This document shows positions 34,436 through 43,335 of a stretch of 45,218 nucleotides of DNA, piece after piece. The notes under the pieces were generated by a model that was given only the letters and a program-made list of their open reading frames with translations, searched no databases and was not told where the DNA came from. The position numbers and the translations under genes were made by a program. Origin of the DNA: Acidimicrobiia bacterium. GTDB lineage: Bacteria > Actinomycetota > Acidimicrobiia > Spongiisociales > ZC4RG35. The DNA lies in contig WFOA01000050.1 in the NCBI GenBank assembly GCA_015488325.1, forward strand, positions 1 through 45,218. Reading direction: 5' to 3'. Position 1 is the first letter of the stretch. The number at the start of each line of letters is the position of its first letter.

Positions 34436-35296
34436 GTGAGTATCGAACGGGTCGGAATCGTCGGTGGCGGCCAGATGGGTTCGGGCATCGCCCAGGTCGC
34501 CGCCCTGGCCGGAAGCGACGTGATCGTCCAGGAGGCGAGCGCCGAGCTCGCCGACGCCGCCCTTCGCCGTATCGAAGCGGCCCTCGACCGGAGGGTGGAG
34601 CGGGGGAAACTCTCCGAAGGGGACCGCGACGCCGCCCTCGGTCGGATCAGGGTCACCACCGACCTCGGCGACTTCGCCGACCGCCAGCTGGTCATCGAAG
34701 CCGTCACCGAAGACGAAGAGCTGAAACGAGAGATCTTTCGTCGCCTCGACGACATCGTCCACACCGACGATGCGATCCTCGCCTCCAACACGTCTTCGAT
34801 CCCGATCACCCGTCTGGCGTCGGCGACCCGCAGACCGTCCCAGGTGGTGGGGCTGCATTTCTTCAACCCGGTACCGGCGATGGCCCTCGTCGAGCTGGTG
34901 ACGACGGTGCTGTCGTCGCCGGAGACCGAGGCCCGGGCGGAGGCGTACGCCTCCGAGAAGTTGGGGAAGACGGTGATCCGAGCCAAGGACCGTGGCGGGT
35001 TCGTGGTGAACATGCTGCTCGTCCCCTACCTGCTGGGGGCGATCCGCATGTACGAAGCAGGGGTGGCATCGGTGGAGGACATCGACACCGGGATGAAACT
35101 CGGCGCCAACCATCCGATGGGGCCGCTGGAACTGTGCGACTTCATCGGCCTCGACACGATGAAGCTCGTCGCCGACGTCCTCTTCGACGAATACAAAGAA
35201 CCTCTGTATGCGTCGCCGCCGCTGCTGACCCGGATGGTGGAGGCGGGACTGTTGGGACGGAAGTCGGGCCGCGGCTTCTACGACTACGGGAGCTGA
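34436..35296 (+). CDS. 3-hydroxyacyl-CoA (3-hydroxybutyryl-CoA) dehydrogenase
   Basis: 286 residues from GTG 34436 with GGGAGG about 7 bases upstream. The N-terminal NAD-binding Rossmann domain starts RVGIVGGGQMGSGIAQVAAL. IEAVTEDEELKREIF follows, and the active-site His lies in VVGLHFFNPVPAMALVELV. The C-terminal dimer domain has GFVVNMLLVPYL, DIDTGMKLGANHPMGPLEL and the ending GRKSGRGFYDYG. It oxidises or reduces 3-hydroxyacyl-CoA in beta-oxidation or butyrate/PHB pathways. It stands alone here, with no thiolase or crotonase neighbours, so pathway assignment is open. Confidence 0.9.
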   Translation: MSIERVGIVGGGQMGSGIAQVAALAGSDVIVQEASAELADAALRRIEAALDRRVERGKLSEGDRDAALGRIRVTTDLGDFADRQLVIEAVTEDEELKREIFRRLDDIVHTDDAILASNTSSIPITRLASATRRPSQVVGLHFFNPVPAMALVELVTTVLSSPETEARAEAYASEKLGKTVIRAKDRGGFVVNMLLVPYLLGAIRMYEAGVASVEDIDTGMKLGANHPMGPLELCDFIGLDTMKLVADVLFDEYKEPLYASPPLLTRMVEAGLLGRKSGRGFYDYGS

Positions 35297-35301
35297 CCGC
35301 T

Positions 35302-36150
35302 TCAGGTGAGGGACCGGGCGAGGCTGGCCGAGGTGTCCCGGGCCCGCAGGATGAGGTCCTGGCATTCGTCCACTCCGAGGCCGAACACCCTGTCCAACAG
35401 CTCGGCGACCCGGGCCACCACCTCGTCGACCTCTTCGGGGGCGGCGAGCTCGGCGACGATCCGCACCACCGGATATTCGACCGGGTCGGTCTCGGGATGT
35501 CCTTCTTCAGCCACCGCGGTGCGCAGCGACGGAGGAAACCCCCACTCTTCGAACATCCAGGCGGTGACGGTCCGATGGGTGAACCCGAACAGCTCCCGTT
35601 CGAGCTCTTCCAGCCGTCCGGCCCCTTCCCGCCACCGACGAAGCACCTCTTCGTACTCGGGTCGGCATCGCACGATCACCGGTACCGCCACGTCCAAGAG
35701 AAGCGAGGCGGTGAAGTTCTCCGCCCGACGGTCCCGATCGACCCTCTGGGAGACCTCCGAGGCGGTGGCGGCCCGCCACGACGCCGTCGCCCAGAACGCC
35801 GCCAGGTCGAAGGCGGAGGTAGCCACCTCGTTCACCGCCCGACTGGCGGCGAGGGAGACGAGGAGGGACTCGACGTGGTTCCGACCCAGCATCATCACCG
35901 CCCGGTCTACGGCGACGATCGGGTTGCGGGGGGCGTAGACAGCCGAGTTGACCATGCTGAGGAGGCGAGCCGACAGGCCGGGATCCCGGCCGATCACACC
36001 GGCCACCTCTTTCAGGTCGGACTCGGGGTCGGCGAGCCGGTCGATGGCCTCGGTGACCACGGCGGGGATGGTAGGAAGCTCCACCTCGCCGAGGACCTTC
36101 CGAAGCTCGGCGTGGCAGCCCTCCTTGCGGTCCCGTTTGAGCCTGATCAC
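35302..36150 (-). CDS. HDOD-domain signalling protein
   Basis: 282 residues from GTG 36150. The HDOD domain (about 18-215) starts VELPTIPAVVTEAIDRLADP and has VAGVIGRDPGLSARLLSMVN, RNPIVAVDRAVMMLGRNH, and later LERELFGFTHRTVTAWMFEE with WGFPPSL. HDOD domains resemble HD hydrolases but lack the metal-binding His-Asp and act in regulatory scaffolding. The C-terminal tail (about 245-282) resembles the helical end seen in many HDOD proteins. The start overlaps the channel gene stop by 4 bases, so the two are translated together. Confidence 0.85.
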   Translation of the reverse strand: MIRLKRDRKEGCHAELRKVLGEVELPTIPAVVTEAIDRLADPESDLKEVAGVIGRDPGLSARLLSMVNSAVYAPRNPIVAVDRAVMMLGRNHVESLLVSLAASRAVNEVATSAFDLAAFWATASWRAATASEVSQRVDRDRRAENFTASLLLDVAVPVIVRCRPEYEEVLRRWREGAGRLEELERELFGFTHRTVTAWMFEEWGFPPSLRTAVAEEGHPETDPVEYPVVRIVAELAAPEEVDEVVARVAELLDRVFGLGVDECQDLILRARDTSASLARSLT

Positions 36151-37142
36151 TCCGCCCTCCTCCCCATCTTGGCGGCGAAGATGCTCAACAGCCCGCCGAG
36201 CATGACGTACCCCATCACCACCTGGACCATCACGACGATCTGGGCACCGGCCGACGCCGGCAGCACGTCGCCGTACCCGAGGGTCGTCAACGTCACCACC
36301 GAGAAGTAGATCGGCGACAGCGGCGTCGGGTCGGGGCCGAAGTCGACTGGGACGTAGGTGTAGATGAGGGCGAAGAGCAGCCCCACCACCGCCGTCCACA
36401 GCCCCCAACGCAAGAAGCTACGCCCACAGTCGGAGGTGAGCCACCACACCCGGTAGATGAAGGCGTGGAGGCGGCTCTGGTTGCGGAACTCGTAGAGGTA
36501 GTTCTGGTCGATGATGGCCCGCCGGGCCAGGTAGGCGCCGGTGTAGTCGGCCCCGAAGACGTCCACCCCGATCCAGTCGGCGGTGACGTAGCCGCGGAGG
36601 CCCTTCAGCCGGGATTCGCTCAGGTCGGCCTCGTGGAAGGACGCGTGGTCGACGTCGGCGTGGGTGAGGTCGGCCCCCATCAGGTCGGCCCGGCTGAAGT
36701 CCGCGTGGACGAGGGTGGCTTCCCGGAGGCGAGCGCCCCGCAGGTTCGCCACCCGCAGGTCCGCTTCGGTGAGGTCGGCGTGGGAGAACGTGGAGTCGGC
36801 CAGGTCTGCTCCGAACAGTCCCGCCCCCACCAGACGGGCACCTCCGAACCCGGCACCGGAAGCCTTCACTTCGGTGAGGTCGGCTTCGGTGAGGTCCGCC
36901 CCCAGTAGCTGGGAACGCTCCAGCCGGGCACCGGCCATGCGGGCCCGGACCAGCACCGCTCCGGTGAGCCTCGCCTCGGTGAGGTCCGCCCCTTCCAGGT
37001 TGGCGTCGGTGAGGTCGCAGTGCGACAGATCGACCCCCCGCAGGTCGGCTTCGGCGAGGTCGGCGCCGGTCAGGTCCGCGCCGGGCACGAGCGAGTCGAC
37101 CGTGGCCGGACCTTGGCGTTCTGGCGCGTCGGTGCTGCTCAT
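36147..37142 (-). CDS. Pentapeptide-repeat protein fused to a two-helix K+ channel pore
   Basis: 331 residues from ATG 37142; an upstream in-frame extension to 37229 lacks repeat character. Residues about 20-195 are tandem pentapeptide repeats (A-D/N-L-x-x, for example GADLTGADLAEADLRGVDL), forming a right-handed quadrilateral helix. Near residue 240 comes a transmembrane helix (LWTAVVGLLFALIYTYV), then the pore loop VTLTTLGYGDVLP with the K+ filter TLGYGD, and a second helix (VVMVQVVMGYVMLGGLLSI). This is an Ion_trans_2 channel with a cytoplasmic pentapeptide domain. What gates it is unknown. It is co-transcribed with the HDOD gene. Confidence 0.85.
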   Translation of the reverse strand: MSSTDAPERQGPATVDSLVPGADLTGADLAEADLRGVDLSHCDLTDANLEGADLTEARLTGAVLVRARMAGARLERSQLLGADLTEADLTEVKASGAGFGGARLVGAGLFGADLADSTFSHADLTEADLRVANLRGARLREATLVHADFSRADLMGADLTHADVDHASFHEADLSESRLKGLRGYVTADWIGVDVFGADYTGAYLARRAIIDQNYLYEFRNQSRLHAFIYRVWWLTSDCGRSFLRWGLWTAVVGLLFALIYTYVPVDFGPDPTPLSPIYFSVVTLTTLGYGDVLPASAGAQIVVMVQVVMGYVMLGGLLSIFAAKMGRRAE

Positions 37143-37234
37143 CGTCGTCCCGTCGCAGACTGCGGATACCCCGGTCCTGTCGGCTCCGGCCGTGTCCGCT
37201 TTACGCCTGGGATCGGTACCAGCCGCCACGGCGG

Positions 37235-37240
37235 TACCAT
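37235..37240 (+). promoter_or_regulatory. Putative -10 box for typA
   Basis: TACCAT is followed by nine bases and the GTG start of typA, with no Shine-Dalgarno between. Confidence 0.4.
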
Positions 37241-37249
37241 GGCGGACCC

Positions 37250-39076
37250 GTGCCGGGCCCTCCCCCTCTCCGCAATGTGGCGCTGATCGCGCACGTCGAC
37301 CATGGAAAGACGACGCTGGTCGATGCGATGTTGCGCGCCACCGGAGTGTTGGCGGCCCACGGAACCCGGGTGGATCGCATCCTCGACTCGGACGATCAGG
37401 AACGGGAGCGGGGCATCACCATCCTCGCCAAGGCGGTGTCGGTCATCTGGCAGGGGACGAGAATCAACCTGGTCGACACCCCCGGCCACGCCGACTTCGG
37501 CGGTGAGGTCGAACGGGCCCTCACCCTGGTCGACGGTGTCCTGTTGTTGGTCGACGCGGCCGAAGGCCCCATGCCCCAAACCCGCTACGTCCTGTCGAAA
37601 GCCCTCGCTCGGCATCTCCCGGCGGTGGTGGTCATCAACAAGGTCGACCGACCCGACGCCCGCCTCGACACGGTCGCAGACGAGATCTACGAGCTCTTCT
37701 TCGACCTCGACGCCGCCGACCATCACATCGAGTTCCCCATCGTGTCGGCGGTGGCCCGGGACGGCCGGACGACCAACGGAGTCGCCGCTCCCGGTCCCGA
37801 CGCCGACATGGCCCCCCTGTTCGACGCGATCGTCGACACCGTTCCCGCCCCCGCCGGCGACCCCCACGCTCCGCTGCAGGCGCTCGTCACCAACCTCGAC
37901 GCCGACGACTATCTGGGGCGCCTGGCGATCGGTCGGGTGGTGAACGGAACCCTCGACACCCGAGACCAGGTGGCGCTCTGTCAGGCGGATCCCGACGAAC
38001 CTCCCATCGTTCGGAAACCCACCAAGCTGTTTGGCTTCTCCGGGTTGGGACGTGCCGAGGTGGACCGGGTGACCACCGGCGACCTCTTCGTCGTCGCCGG
38101 GTTCGCCGAGGTGGAGATCGGCGACACGTTCACCGACCCCGCAGAACCGCGGCCGCTTCCCCGGCTCCAGGTGGACGGACCCGTCCTCCGGATGACCTTC
38201 GGGGTGAACACGTCGCCGCTGGCCGGCACGGAAGGTCACCTCCTCACCTCCCGCCAGATCAGCGATCGTCTCGAACGGGAAGCCCTCGGCAACGTGTCGA
38301 TCCGGGTCGGAGACACCGAATCCCCCGAGGAGATCGACGTGTCGGGACGGGGCGAGCTCCAGCTGGCGGTGCTGATCGAAGCGATGCGTCGGGAAGGGTT
38401 CGAGCTGCAGGTGAGCCGTCCCCGGGTGGTGGTTCGGGACATCGACGGCGTCCGTCACGAGCCGCTGGAGCAGGCGGTCGTGGACGTACCCGACGAGCAC
38501 GTCGGTACCGTCACCCAGGCGGCGGCCGCCCGTAAAGGACGGATCGTCGACATGCGGCGAGGAGACTCCGGGCGGACGATCGTCACGTTGGAGGCCCCGG
38601 CCCGGGGTCTCCTCGGTTTCCGAACCCTCCTCATGGCAGCCACCCGGGGCACCGCCCTCGTCCACCAGCGGCTCGCCGGGTGGATCCGCTGGACCGGGGA
38701 GCTCCCCCACCGTCACGGCGGAGCCATCGTCTCCGACCGGGCGGGGATCGTCACCGGCTTCGCCCTCGACAACCTCCAGAAACGAGGTGAGTTGTTCGTC
38801 CGACCCGGCGACGTCGTCTACGAGGGGATGGTGATCGGCGAGAACTCCCGACCCGAGGAGATGACGGCCAACCCGACGAAGGGCAAACAGCTCACCAACA
38901 TCCGCACCCACGCCTCCGATGACGCCATCAGGCTGAAACCCGCCCGGGTCCACAGCTTGGAGACGGCGATCGGGTGGATCACCGACGACGAGCTGGTGGA
39001 GGTGACACCCACGTCGATCAGGATCCGGAAACGCCACCTGACCGAATCGGCACGCCGACTCGCCCGGAAACGCTAG
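37250..39076 (+). CDS. typA: Translational GTPase TypA/BipA
   Basis: 608 residues from GTG. GTPase motifs: [57 protein letters not shown]-like domains II, III and V follow, then the TypA-specific C-terminal region with [31 protein letters not shown] and [20 protein letters not shown]. TypA acts in 50S assembly and stress or cold adaptation on the ribosome. The 3' end overlaps the convergent VC0807-like gene by 4 bases. Confidence 0.95.
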   Translation: MPGPPPLRNVALIAHVDHGKTTLVDAMLRATGVLAAHGTRVDRILDSDDQERERGITILAKAVSVIWQGTRINLVDTPGHADFGGEVERALTLVDGVLLLVDAAEGPMPQTRYVLSKALARHLPAVVVINKVDRPDARLDTVADEIYELFFDLDAADHHIEFPIVSAVARDGRTTNGVAAPGPDADMAPLFDAIVDTVPAPAGDPHAPLQALVTNLDADDYLGRLAIGRVVNGTLDTRDQVALCQADPDEPPIVRKPTKLFGFSGLGRAEVDRVTTGDLFVVAGFAEVEIGDTFTDPAEPRPLPRLQVDGPVLRMTFGVNTSPLAGTEGHLLTSRQISDRLEREALGNVSIRVGDTESPEEIDVSGRGELQLAVLIEAMRREGFELQVSRPRVVVRDIDGVRHEPLEQAVVDVPDEHVGTVTQAAAARKGRIVDMRRGDSGRTIVTLEAPARGLLGFRTLLMAATRGTALVHQRLAGWIRWTGELPHRHGGAIVSDRAGIVTGFALDNLQKRGELFVRPGDVVYEGMVIGENSRPEEMTANPTKGKQLTNIRTHASDDAIRLKPARVHSLETAIGWITDDELVEVTPTSIRIRKRHLTESARRLARKR

Positions 39077-39699
39077 ACGCCGGAGGCGAGCCCGTGCCGG
39101 GCGACGAGACGCCGAAACCACCAGGTCGACCCGGCCACAGCCGCGCCCATCACCACCAGGCTGGCACCGGTCTTGGCGACCACGTAGACCGCCACCGGCT
39201 GGCTGAGCAGCAGCCAGAGGGCGATCCCGGCGTTGGCGAGCTGCACACCGCCCCACAGCAGGGTGATCCGCAGGAAGAAGCGCCGGATCGCCGGATGCGA
39301 CGAGAACCATTCCGGCATGGGAAGGAAGTCGGTGGCGAGACGGGCGGCGAGGGGACGACCCGCGGGGACCGACGCGAGGAAGGCGGTCGCGAACAGCACG
39401 GTACCGACCGTCGGTTGGAGGAAGTACAGAAAGACGCTGTCGGTGAGAAAGGAGACGAGGCTTCGGGCGGTGAGGCCGACAGCTCCCAGGATGAGCAGCC
39501 CCGGCACCCTGCGTCTCCGGGTGAGGCGCACGATGACGGCTCCCCACGACCAGCCCAGGCTGGCCGCCACCGCCCCCCAGATCCCGACGGTCCACATCAC
39601 CAGGTAGAAGAGACCTACGGGCAGGACGACGCCTTCGACGACGTGGGGCAGGGCGGTGCGCGCCATGGTGCGCAGGCGCGGGATGTGGAAAGCGTCCAA
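39073..39699 (-). CDS. VC0807-like multi-pass membrane protein
   Basis: 208 residues from TTG 39699, which has GGGGGAG about 3 bases upstream; ATG 39666 is an alternative. It is mostly hydrophobic, with about six helices, for example VVEGVVLPVGLFYLVMWTVG, FLYFLQPTVGTVLFATAFLA and LLWGGVQLANAGIALWLLL. The family (VC0807/DUF3159-like) contains an intracellular septation protein A-like core; function in actinobacteria is unknown. It marks the left edge of the accessory region: everything to its right up to tRNA-Ala is decayed or foreign in character. Confidence 0.6.
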   Translation of the reverse strand: MDAFHIPRLRTMARTALPHVVEGVVLPVGLFYLVMWTVGIWGAVAASLGWSWGAVIVRLTRRRRVPGLLILGAVGLTARSLVSFLTDSVFLYFLQPTVGTVLFATAFLASVPAGRPLAARLATDFLPMPEWFSSHPAIRRFFLRITLLWGGVQLANAGIALWLLLSQPVAVYVVAKTGASLVVMGAAVAGSTWWFRRLVARHGLASGV

Positions 39700-39924
39700 A
39701 GTCTCCCCCGGCAGCCGACTGCCGACGAGCGGGTGTTCGCATGCTACCCGGATCCGTCGACGATCCAACCCACGGACGGCCGGCCGACACGACGAGGGGT
39801 CGGAGAACGGTTGGAAACCGAACCGGGACCGACACCCGCCGCCAACCACTGCCCCACCGACTCTCCCGGAAAAGATGGAACCTCCATGACCTCGACCCCC
39901 CTCCCCCCGACCCGCCGGGTCGAG

Positions 39925-40333
39925 ACCTGGGCTTCACGCACGAGGAACGTACCCCGCAGATGTCGACCAGAGGTGCCAGGGAGTCCCCGGCCCGCCCGTC
40001 GAGTTCAGCCATCCACACCACGAAACCCAACAACTCGGAGCCCCCCGAATAGACGATCTCAATGCGCCAGGTGTCGGTTTCGAACACCGTCGCGAGGACT
40101 CCGACCGCATCGTCGACCTCGACGGGTTGGTAGCCGGCCACCAGCATTCGGGCCACCGCCCTTCGGTAGGTGGCTTCGTCGGTGACGCTACGCCAATGGG
40201 CGCTCGCCTGCGACGGCTTCGGGGGATCACCCAGAGCGGGCCCAACGCTGTCGGGTTCGGTGCCGTCGCCTGTCCAGTCGACGGATGCAACCAGTTCTGT
40301 CGAGCGAGGACAGTTGCAGTCGACCGTCGGAAC
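39925..40333 (-). pseudogene. Unrecognised protein remnant in the accessory region
   Basis: The minus-strand frame reads like real protein from about SVPTVDCNCPRSTEL through TDEATYRRAVARMLVAGYQP, ATVFETDTWRIEIVYSGG and LLGFVVWMAELDGRAG to DICGVRSSCVKP. There is no good start codon with a ribosome site. Beyond about 39925 the frame continues as low-complexity Arg/Gly/Ser without a stop, so the true C-terminus seems lost. No family is recognised. It follows the secreted-protein remnant on the same strand and may be part of the same decayed unit. Confidence 0.3.
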
Positions 40334-40343
40334 CGACGAGCTC

Positions 40344-41173
40344 CTAGATGACCTGGGCGGGAACTCGAGACCCCGCATCCAACGCCATCCACACCGACGC
40401 GTAGCTCCACTGATCGACGTCGACGCGTTGTTCCATCCCGACCACGGCGGAGGTGCAGGACTCGATCCGGCCGGCGAAACCACCACCGTGGACCGGTGAG
40501 GTGACGACCCCACCGGCCGGGTCCCCACACGGGTCGGGATACTCCACCATCCGGAACACCTGCGCCTCAATCACCCTCGACAGGTCCGGCTCGACGGTCA
40601 GCGTCGACGCACCTGTGGTGGCTTCGTCGGCGACGAACTCGACGTAGACGGCGCCGCCGTCACGCAGCCGGTGACTGTCGGCGGAAGTGCCACCGGTGGT
40701 ACCACTCAGCGCTTTCTCGCCCGCCACGCCCGGAGGCTTGCCGAACTCCTCCAGGCGTTCCACCCAATCGAGTCGGTCGAGGTCGGTGTAGGTCTGTTCG
40801 ATCCGATAGTTGGTCGCGGCGAACCCGGTGAGGATGTCGACGAGGGAGCCGCCGTTGGCGGAGATGTCCTGGTCGATCGCTTCGGTGGCCACGGTGGGGA
40901 TGACCCCGTCGCCGGTGACGCCCCAGATCCGACGGATCATGTCGGCACCGACAGGGGACCGCTGCTCGAGGTACTCGAAGAACGAGAACGCCGCCCGGAA
41001 GCGAGAGAACGTCGCCGCCGGCGTGGCCATCGCGTTCGCCGAACAGGGCGCGCAGGACCTCGAATCCCGCCTTCTGTTCCCACGATGGTGCGCGACGGAT
41101 CAGCGGCTGACACCGGCTCCGCCACCAGTAACGACGACCCCACAGCGAGCACGGCGACGAGCAGCCGACACAC
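40344..41173 (-). pseudogene. Decayed secreted protein, possibly metalloprotease-like: signal peptide and C-terminal part in different frames
   Basis: A GTG at 41173, with GGGGG upstream, starts a typical signal peptide (VCRLLVAVLAVGSSLLVAEP, cleavage after VSA near residue 24). Around 41080-41030 that frame loses protein character, and another frame on the same strand takes over from about 41030: FRAAFSFFEYLEQRSPVGAD, then DMIRRIWGVTGDG, AIDQDISANGGSLVDIL and GFAATNY, ending at TAG 40344. The pattern of a one-strand FF-x-YLE, RRIWG and a later FA-x-xNY helix resembles the C-terminal portion of some secreted putative metalloproteases (MXAN_6640-like), but no HExxH region is present, so a large internal deletion is likely. 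The family assignment is tentative. Confidence 0.4.
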
Positions 41174-41670
41174 GATCGACCATCGACCCCCCTTCGTATC
41201 GGAAGACAGCGATGGCGACCGGACGGAACGCCAACGCCTGAGGCCCGCCCGTGCCGGACGTGTCAGATGGAGCTCCCCCGGGGTATTCGCAGGTCGTGTG
41301 GATGGAGGCGCGGTCGGGCGGTGACGTCCACGGTGTGTCGCCGGGACGACTGCGCGAAGACGACCTTTCTCGAGCCCCCAGCCGACACGGGCTGCGTCCG
41401 CCGTCATCGGGATCGAGACGTGACGGTGGCGCCTTCGCGCAGTGGCGCGTTTCCCCAGGTTCGAGGGATGATGCAGACGGTCGTGTGAACGGACGCTCAG
41501 CCGCCCCGCTTCCGCTCGCCCCCGGCGCGGGCACGGAAGACCAGACAGGTTGTCGTGTCGCACCGTTCTGCCGCGGCGATCGACGGACTCTGCCATCTCC
41601 CGGCGAACGTCCACGGGTTCACCCTGCCTTCTCCTGAGGAGCACGGCTCCACACCGTTGTCATAATTGTG
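41174..41670. other. Non-coding stretch upstream of the toxin-antitoxin locus
   Basis: I see no convincing gene. Overlapping frames on both strands have no recognisable protein features. The last 60 bases become noticeably AT-richer and pass into the double operator and promoter of the antitoxin gene, including TTGTCA at 41657-41662. Confidence 0.4.
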
Positions 41671-41724
41671 TCGCTGACGATAGAGTTGAAACAACTAACT
41701 CGCTAACGATAGGGTTGTGTCAAC
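41671..41724 (+). promoter_or_regulatory. Tandem operator/promoter of the toxin-antitoxin locus
   Basis: Two copies of TCGCTRACGATAGRGTTG start at 41671 and 41700 (16 of 18 bases identical, 29-base period). Each runs into a palindrome: AGTTG-AAA-CAACT (41683-41695) and GGTTG-TGT-CAACC (41712-41724). Each copy also contains a GATAGR that can serve as a -10 (TTGAAA at 41686-41691 with a 16-base spacer for the second). The unit fits a cooperative repressor site just before the antitoxin start. Confidence 0.6.
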
Positions 41725-41730
41725 CACGAG

Positions 41731-42438
41731 GTGGTCTCCCGCATGCCCATCCAGAGCGATTTTGTCTCTGTCCCCGAAGCCGCACAGCGATTGGGTGTCC
41801 ACCCCTCGCGGGTACGGGCGATGGTGCGTGCCGGACAGCTGGAGGCCGAAAAGGTCGCAGGCCGGTGGCTGATTCACCGGACGAGCCTCGACCGTAGACA
41901 GGACGCCGACATCGTCGAGGGTCGTCCGTACAGTGCTCCAAACGCTTGGGCGCTCCTCTGCCTCTCCGAGGGCCGACCGGTGCATTGGATCGACCCTTCT
42001 GCGTTGTCGAGGCTTCGCGCCAAGCTCCGCTCTCACGGCCTTCTCGCACTCGCCCCCAGGCTGAGGACGAGAGCCCAAAGGCTGAGCTTCCGAGCACACC
42101 CGTCTGCCCTTGAGAGGATCCCACGGGAGCCAGGTGTCGTGAAGTCGGGTGTCAGCGCGGCTTCCGAAGCCGGCATGGACATCCAGGCCGACGACGAACT
42201 CGAGGCGTACGTCTCCGCTTCCCAGGTCGACGCCTTGGTGTCCAGATATCACCTGGAACCGAGCGAGCGGCCGAATCTGGTGCTTCACGTCGTCGCCGAC
42301 GACCTCCCGTTTGCCTGGGAGCACTGCGTGGGTCGGGCGTGCATCGCCATCGACCTGCTCGAATCCGACGATCCTCGAAGCCGCCGCGCCGCAAAGGAGC
42401 TACTGGAACGCCTCGACTTCCCTTCGGGAACCTCGTAG
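41731..42438 (+). CDS. Helix-turn-helix antitoxin-type protein (AbiEi-like partner of a nucleotidyltransferase)
   Basis: 235 residues from GTG 41731; ATG 41743 (MPIQSDFVSVPEAAQRLGV) may be the real start. An excisionase/MerR-type helix-turn-helix (about 8-55) has VPEAAQRLGVHPSRVRAMV and GRWLIHRTSLD. A central arginine-rich region follows, and the C-terminal part (about 150-235) includes YVSASQVDALVSRYHL, ERPNLVLHVVADDLPFAW and ACIAIDLLESDDPRSRRAAK. This architecture is found with nucleotidyltransferase partners in type IV toxin-antitoxin/AbiE-like loci. The next ORF starts directly at its stop codon, and the upstream double operator suits autoregulation. Confidence 0.7.
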   Translation: MVSRMPIQSDFVSVPEAAQRLGVHPSRVRAMVRAGQLEAEKVAGRWLIHRTSLDRRQDADIVEGRPYSAPNAWALLCLSEGRPVHWIDPSALSRLRAKLRSHGLLALAPRLRTRAQRLSFRAHPSALERIPREPGVVKSGVSAASEAGMDIQADDELEAYVSASQVDALVSRYHLEPSERPNLVLHVVADDLPFAWEHCVGRACIAIDLLESDDPRSRRAAKELLERLDFPSGTS

Positions 42439-43179
42439 GTGGAGCCTCTGCCGGGAGCAGTCTTGATCACCATCCCCCGCGACGATGAACTCACCGCCGA
42501 GCTGTGGGACGCTCTCCTCGAAGTCTCCGTGGCGATTCCGAACGACTGGACCCTTGTCGGGGCTCAGATGGTGTTCCTCCACGGCCTGGAGCACCACCGT
42601 GCGCCACCCCGAAGAACCACGGACTTCGATGTCATCGTGAACGTCCGAGCCGTCGCCGACCAGCCCAAGGTGTTCGTCCGCGGCCTGGAGTCTCTGGGAT
42701 ACCAGCTCGAAGGAGTCTCAGCCGACGGCATCGGTCATCGATTCGTCCGCGATGCCGTCAGGATCGACGTTCTCCTTCCGGACGGCATCGGAAAGCGAGC
42801 CTCGAGGGAGGTCGCACCGGGTGTCCGGTCCGTGGAGGTACCCGGCGGCAGCCAGGCATTGCATCGATGAGTGCGAGTCCCTGTCCGCACGGACAAGCGT
42901 GTCGGCGACGTCCCTCGCCCTTCCCTGCTCGGTGCCATTCTCGTCAAAGCCAGGGCGGTCGCCGTCGACGACCTTGCGGACGCTCAACGGGAAGACCTTG
43001 CCTTTCTACTGTCGCTCGTCGAAGACCCGTTCGCAATGGCCGACGAGCTCAGCCGGAACGAGCGACGGTGGCTCGATCGCCAGAACAGCCTGCTCGATCC
43101 TGACGCCCGAGCGTGGAGGAGGATCGACGACGCTGAAGACGGTCGCGCAGCACTCAGAATCCTCCTCGGTGCAGGTTGA
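42439..43179 (+). pseudogene. AbiEii-like nucleotidyltransferase toxin gene interrupted by an in-frame TGA
   Basis: The first half (42439-42870, 143 residues) has WTLVGAQMVFLHGLEHHRAP and RRTTDFDVIVNVR, the nucleotidyltransferase core with the D-x-D pair. It stops at TGA 42868-42870 right after PGGSQALHR. The next codon is GTG, and the same frame continues for 102 residues (VPRPSLLGAILVKARAVAVD, then REDLAFLLSLVEDPFAMADE). That is the expected C-terminal half, which in relatives follows GxxQALxR-T/S directly. So one codon has become a stop. Read through, the protein would be about 246 residues. Alternatively, two chains are made from TGAGTG. The partner HTH gene appears intact. Confidence 0.65.
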
Positions 43180-43335
43180 ATGCAGACCACCTGCTGCGCC
43201 GCCGCCTACCTTCATGAGCCGCGACTCGAAAGCGACCCACGCCCGACTCGCCGAAGACGAAAACCCAGGCCCACAACTCGGGTGGCTGTGGACCTGGATA
43301 CCGCGACGCTGCGCTCGCGGATCCCGCCGGGCGCT

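Noticed and set aside
37139-40570. Open frame of over 1100 codons on the minus strand
   Set aside because: Most of it is antisense to typA and the channel gene leader. Only the stretch 39925-40333 has protein character and is listed separately as a remnant.
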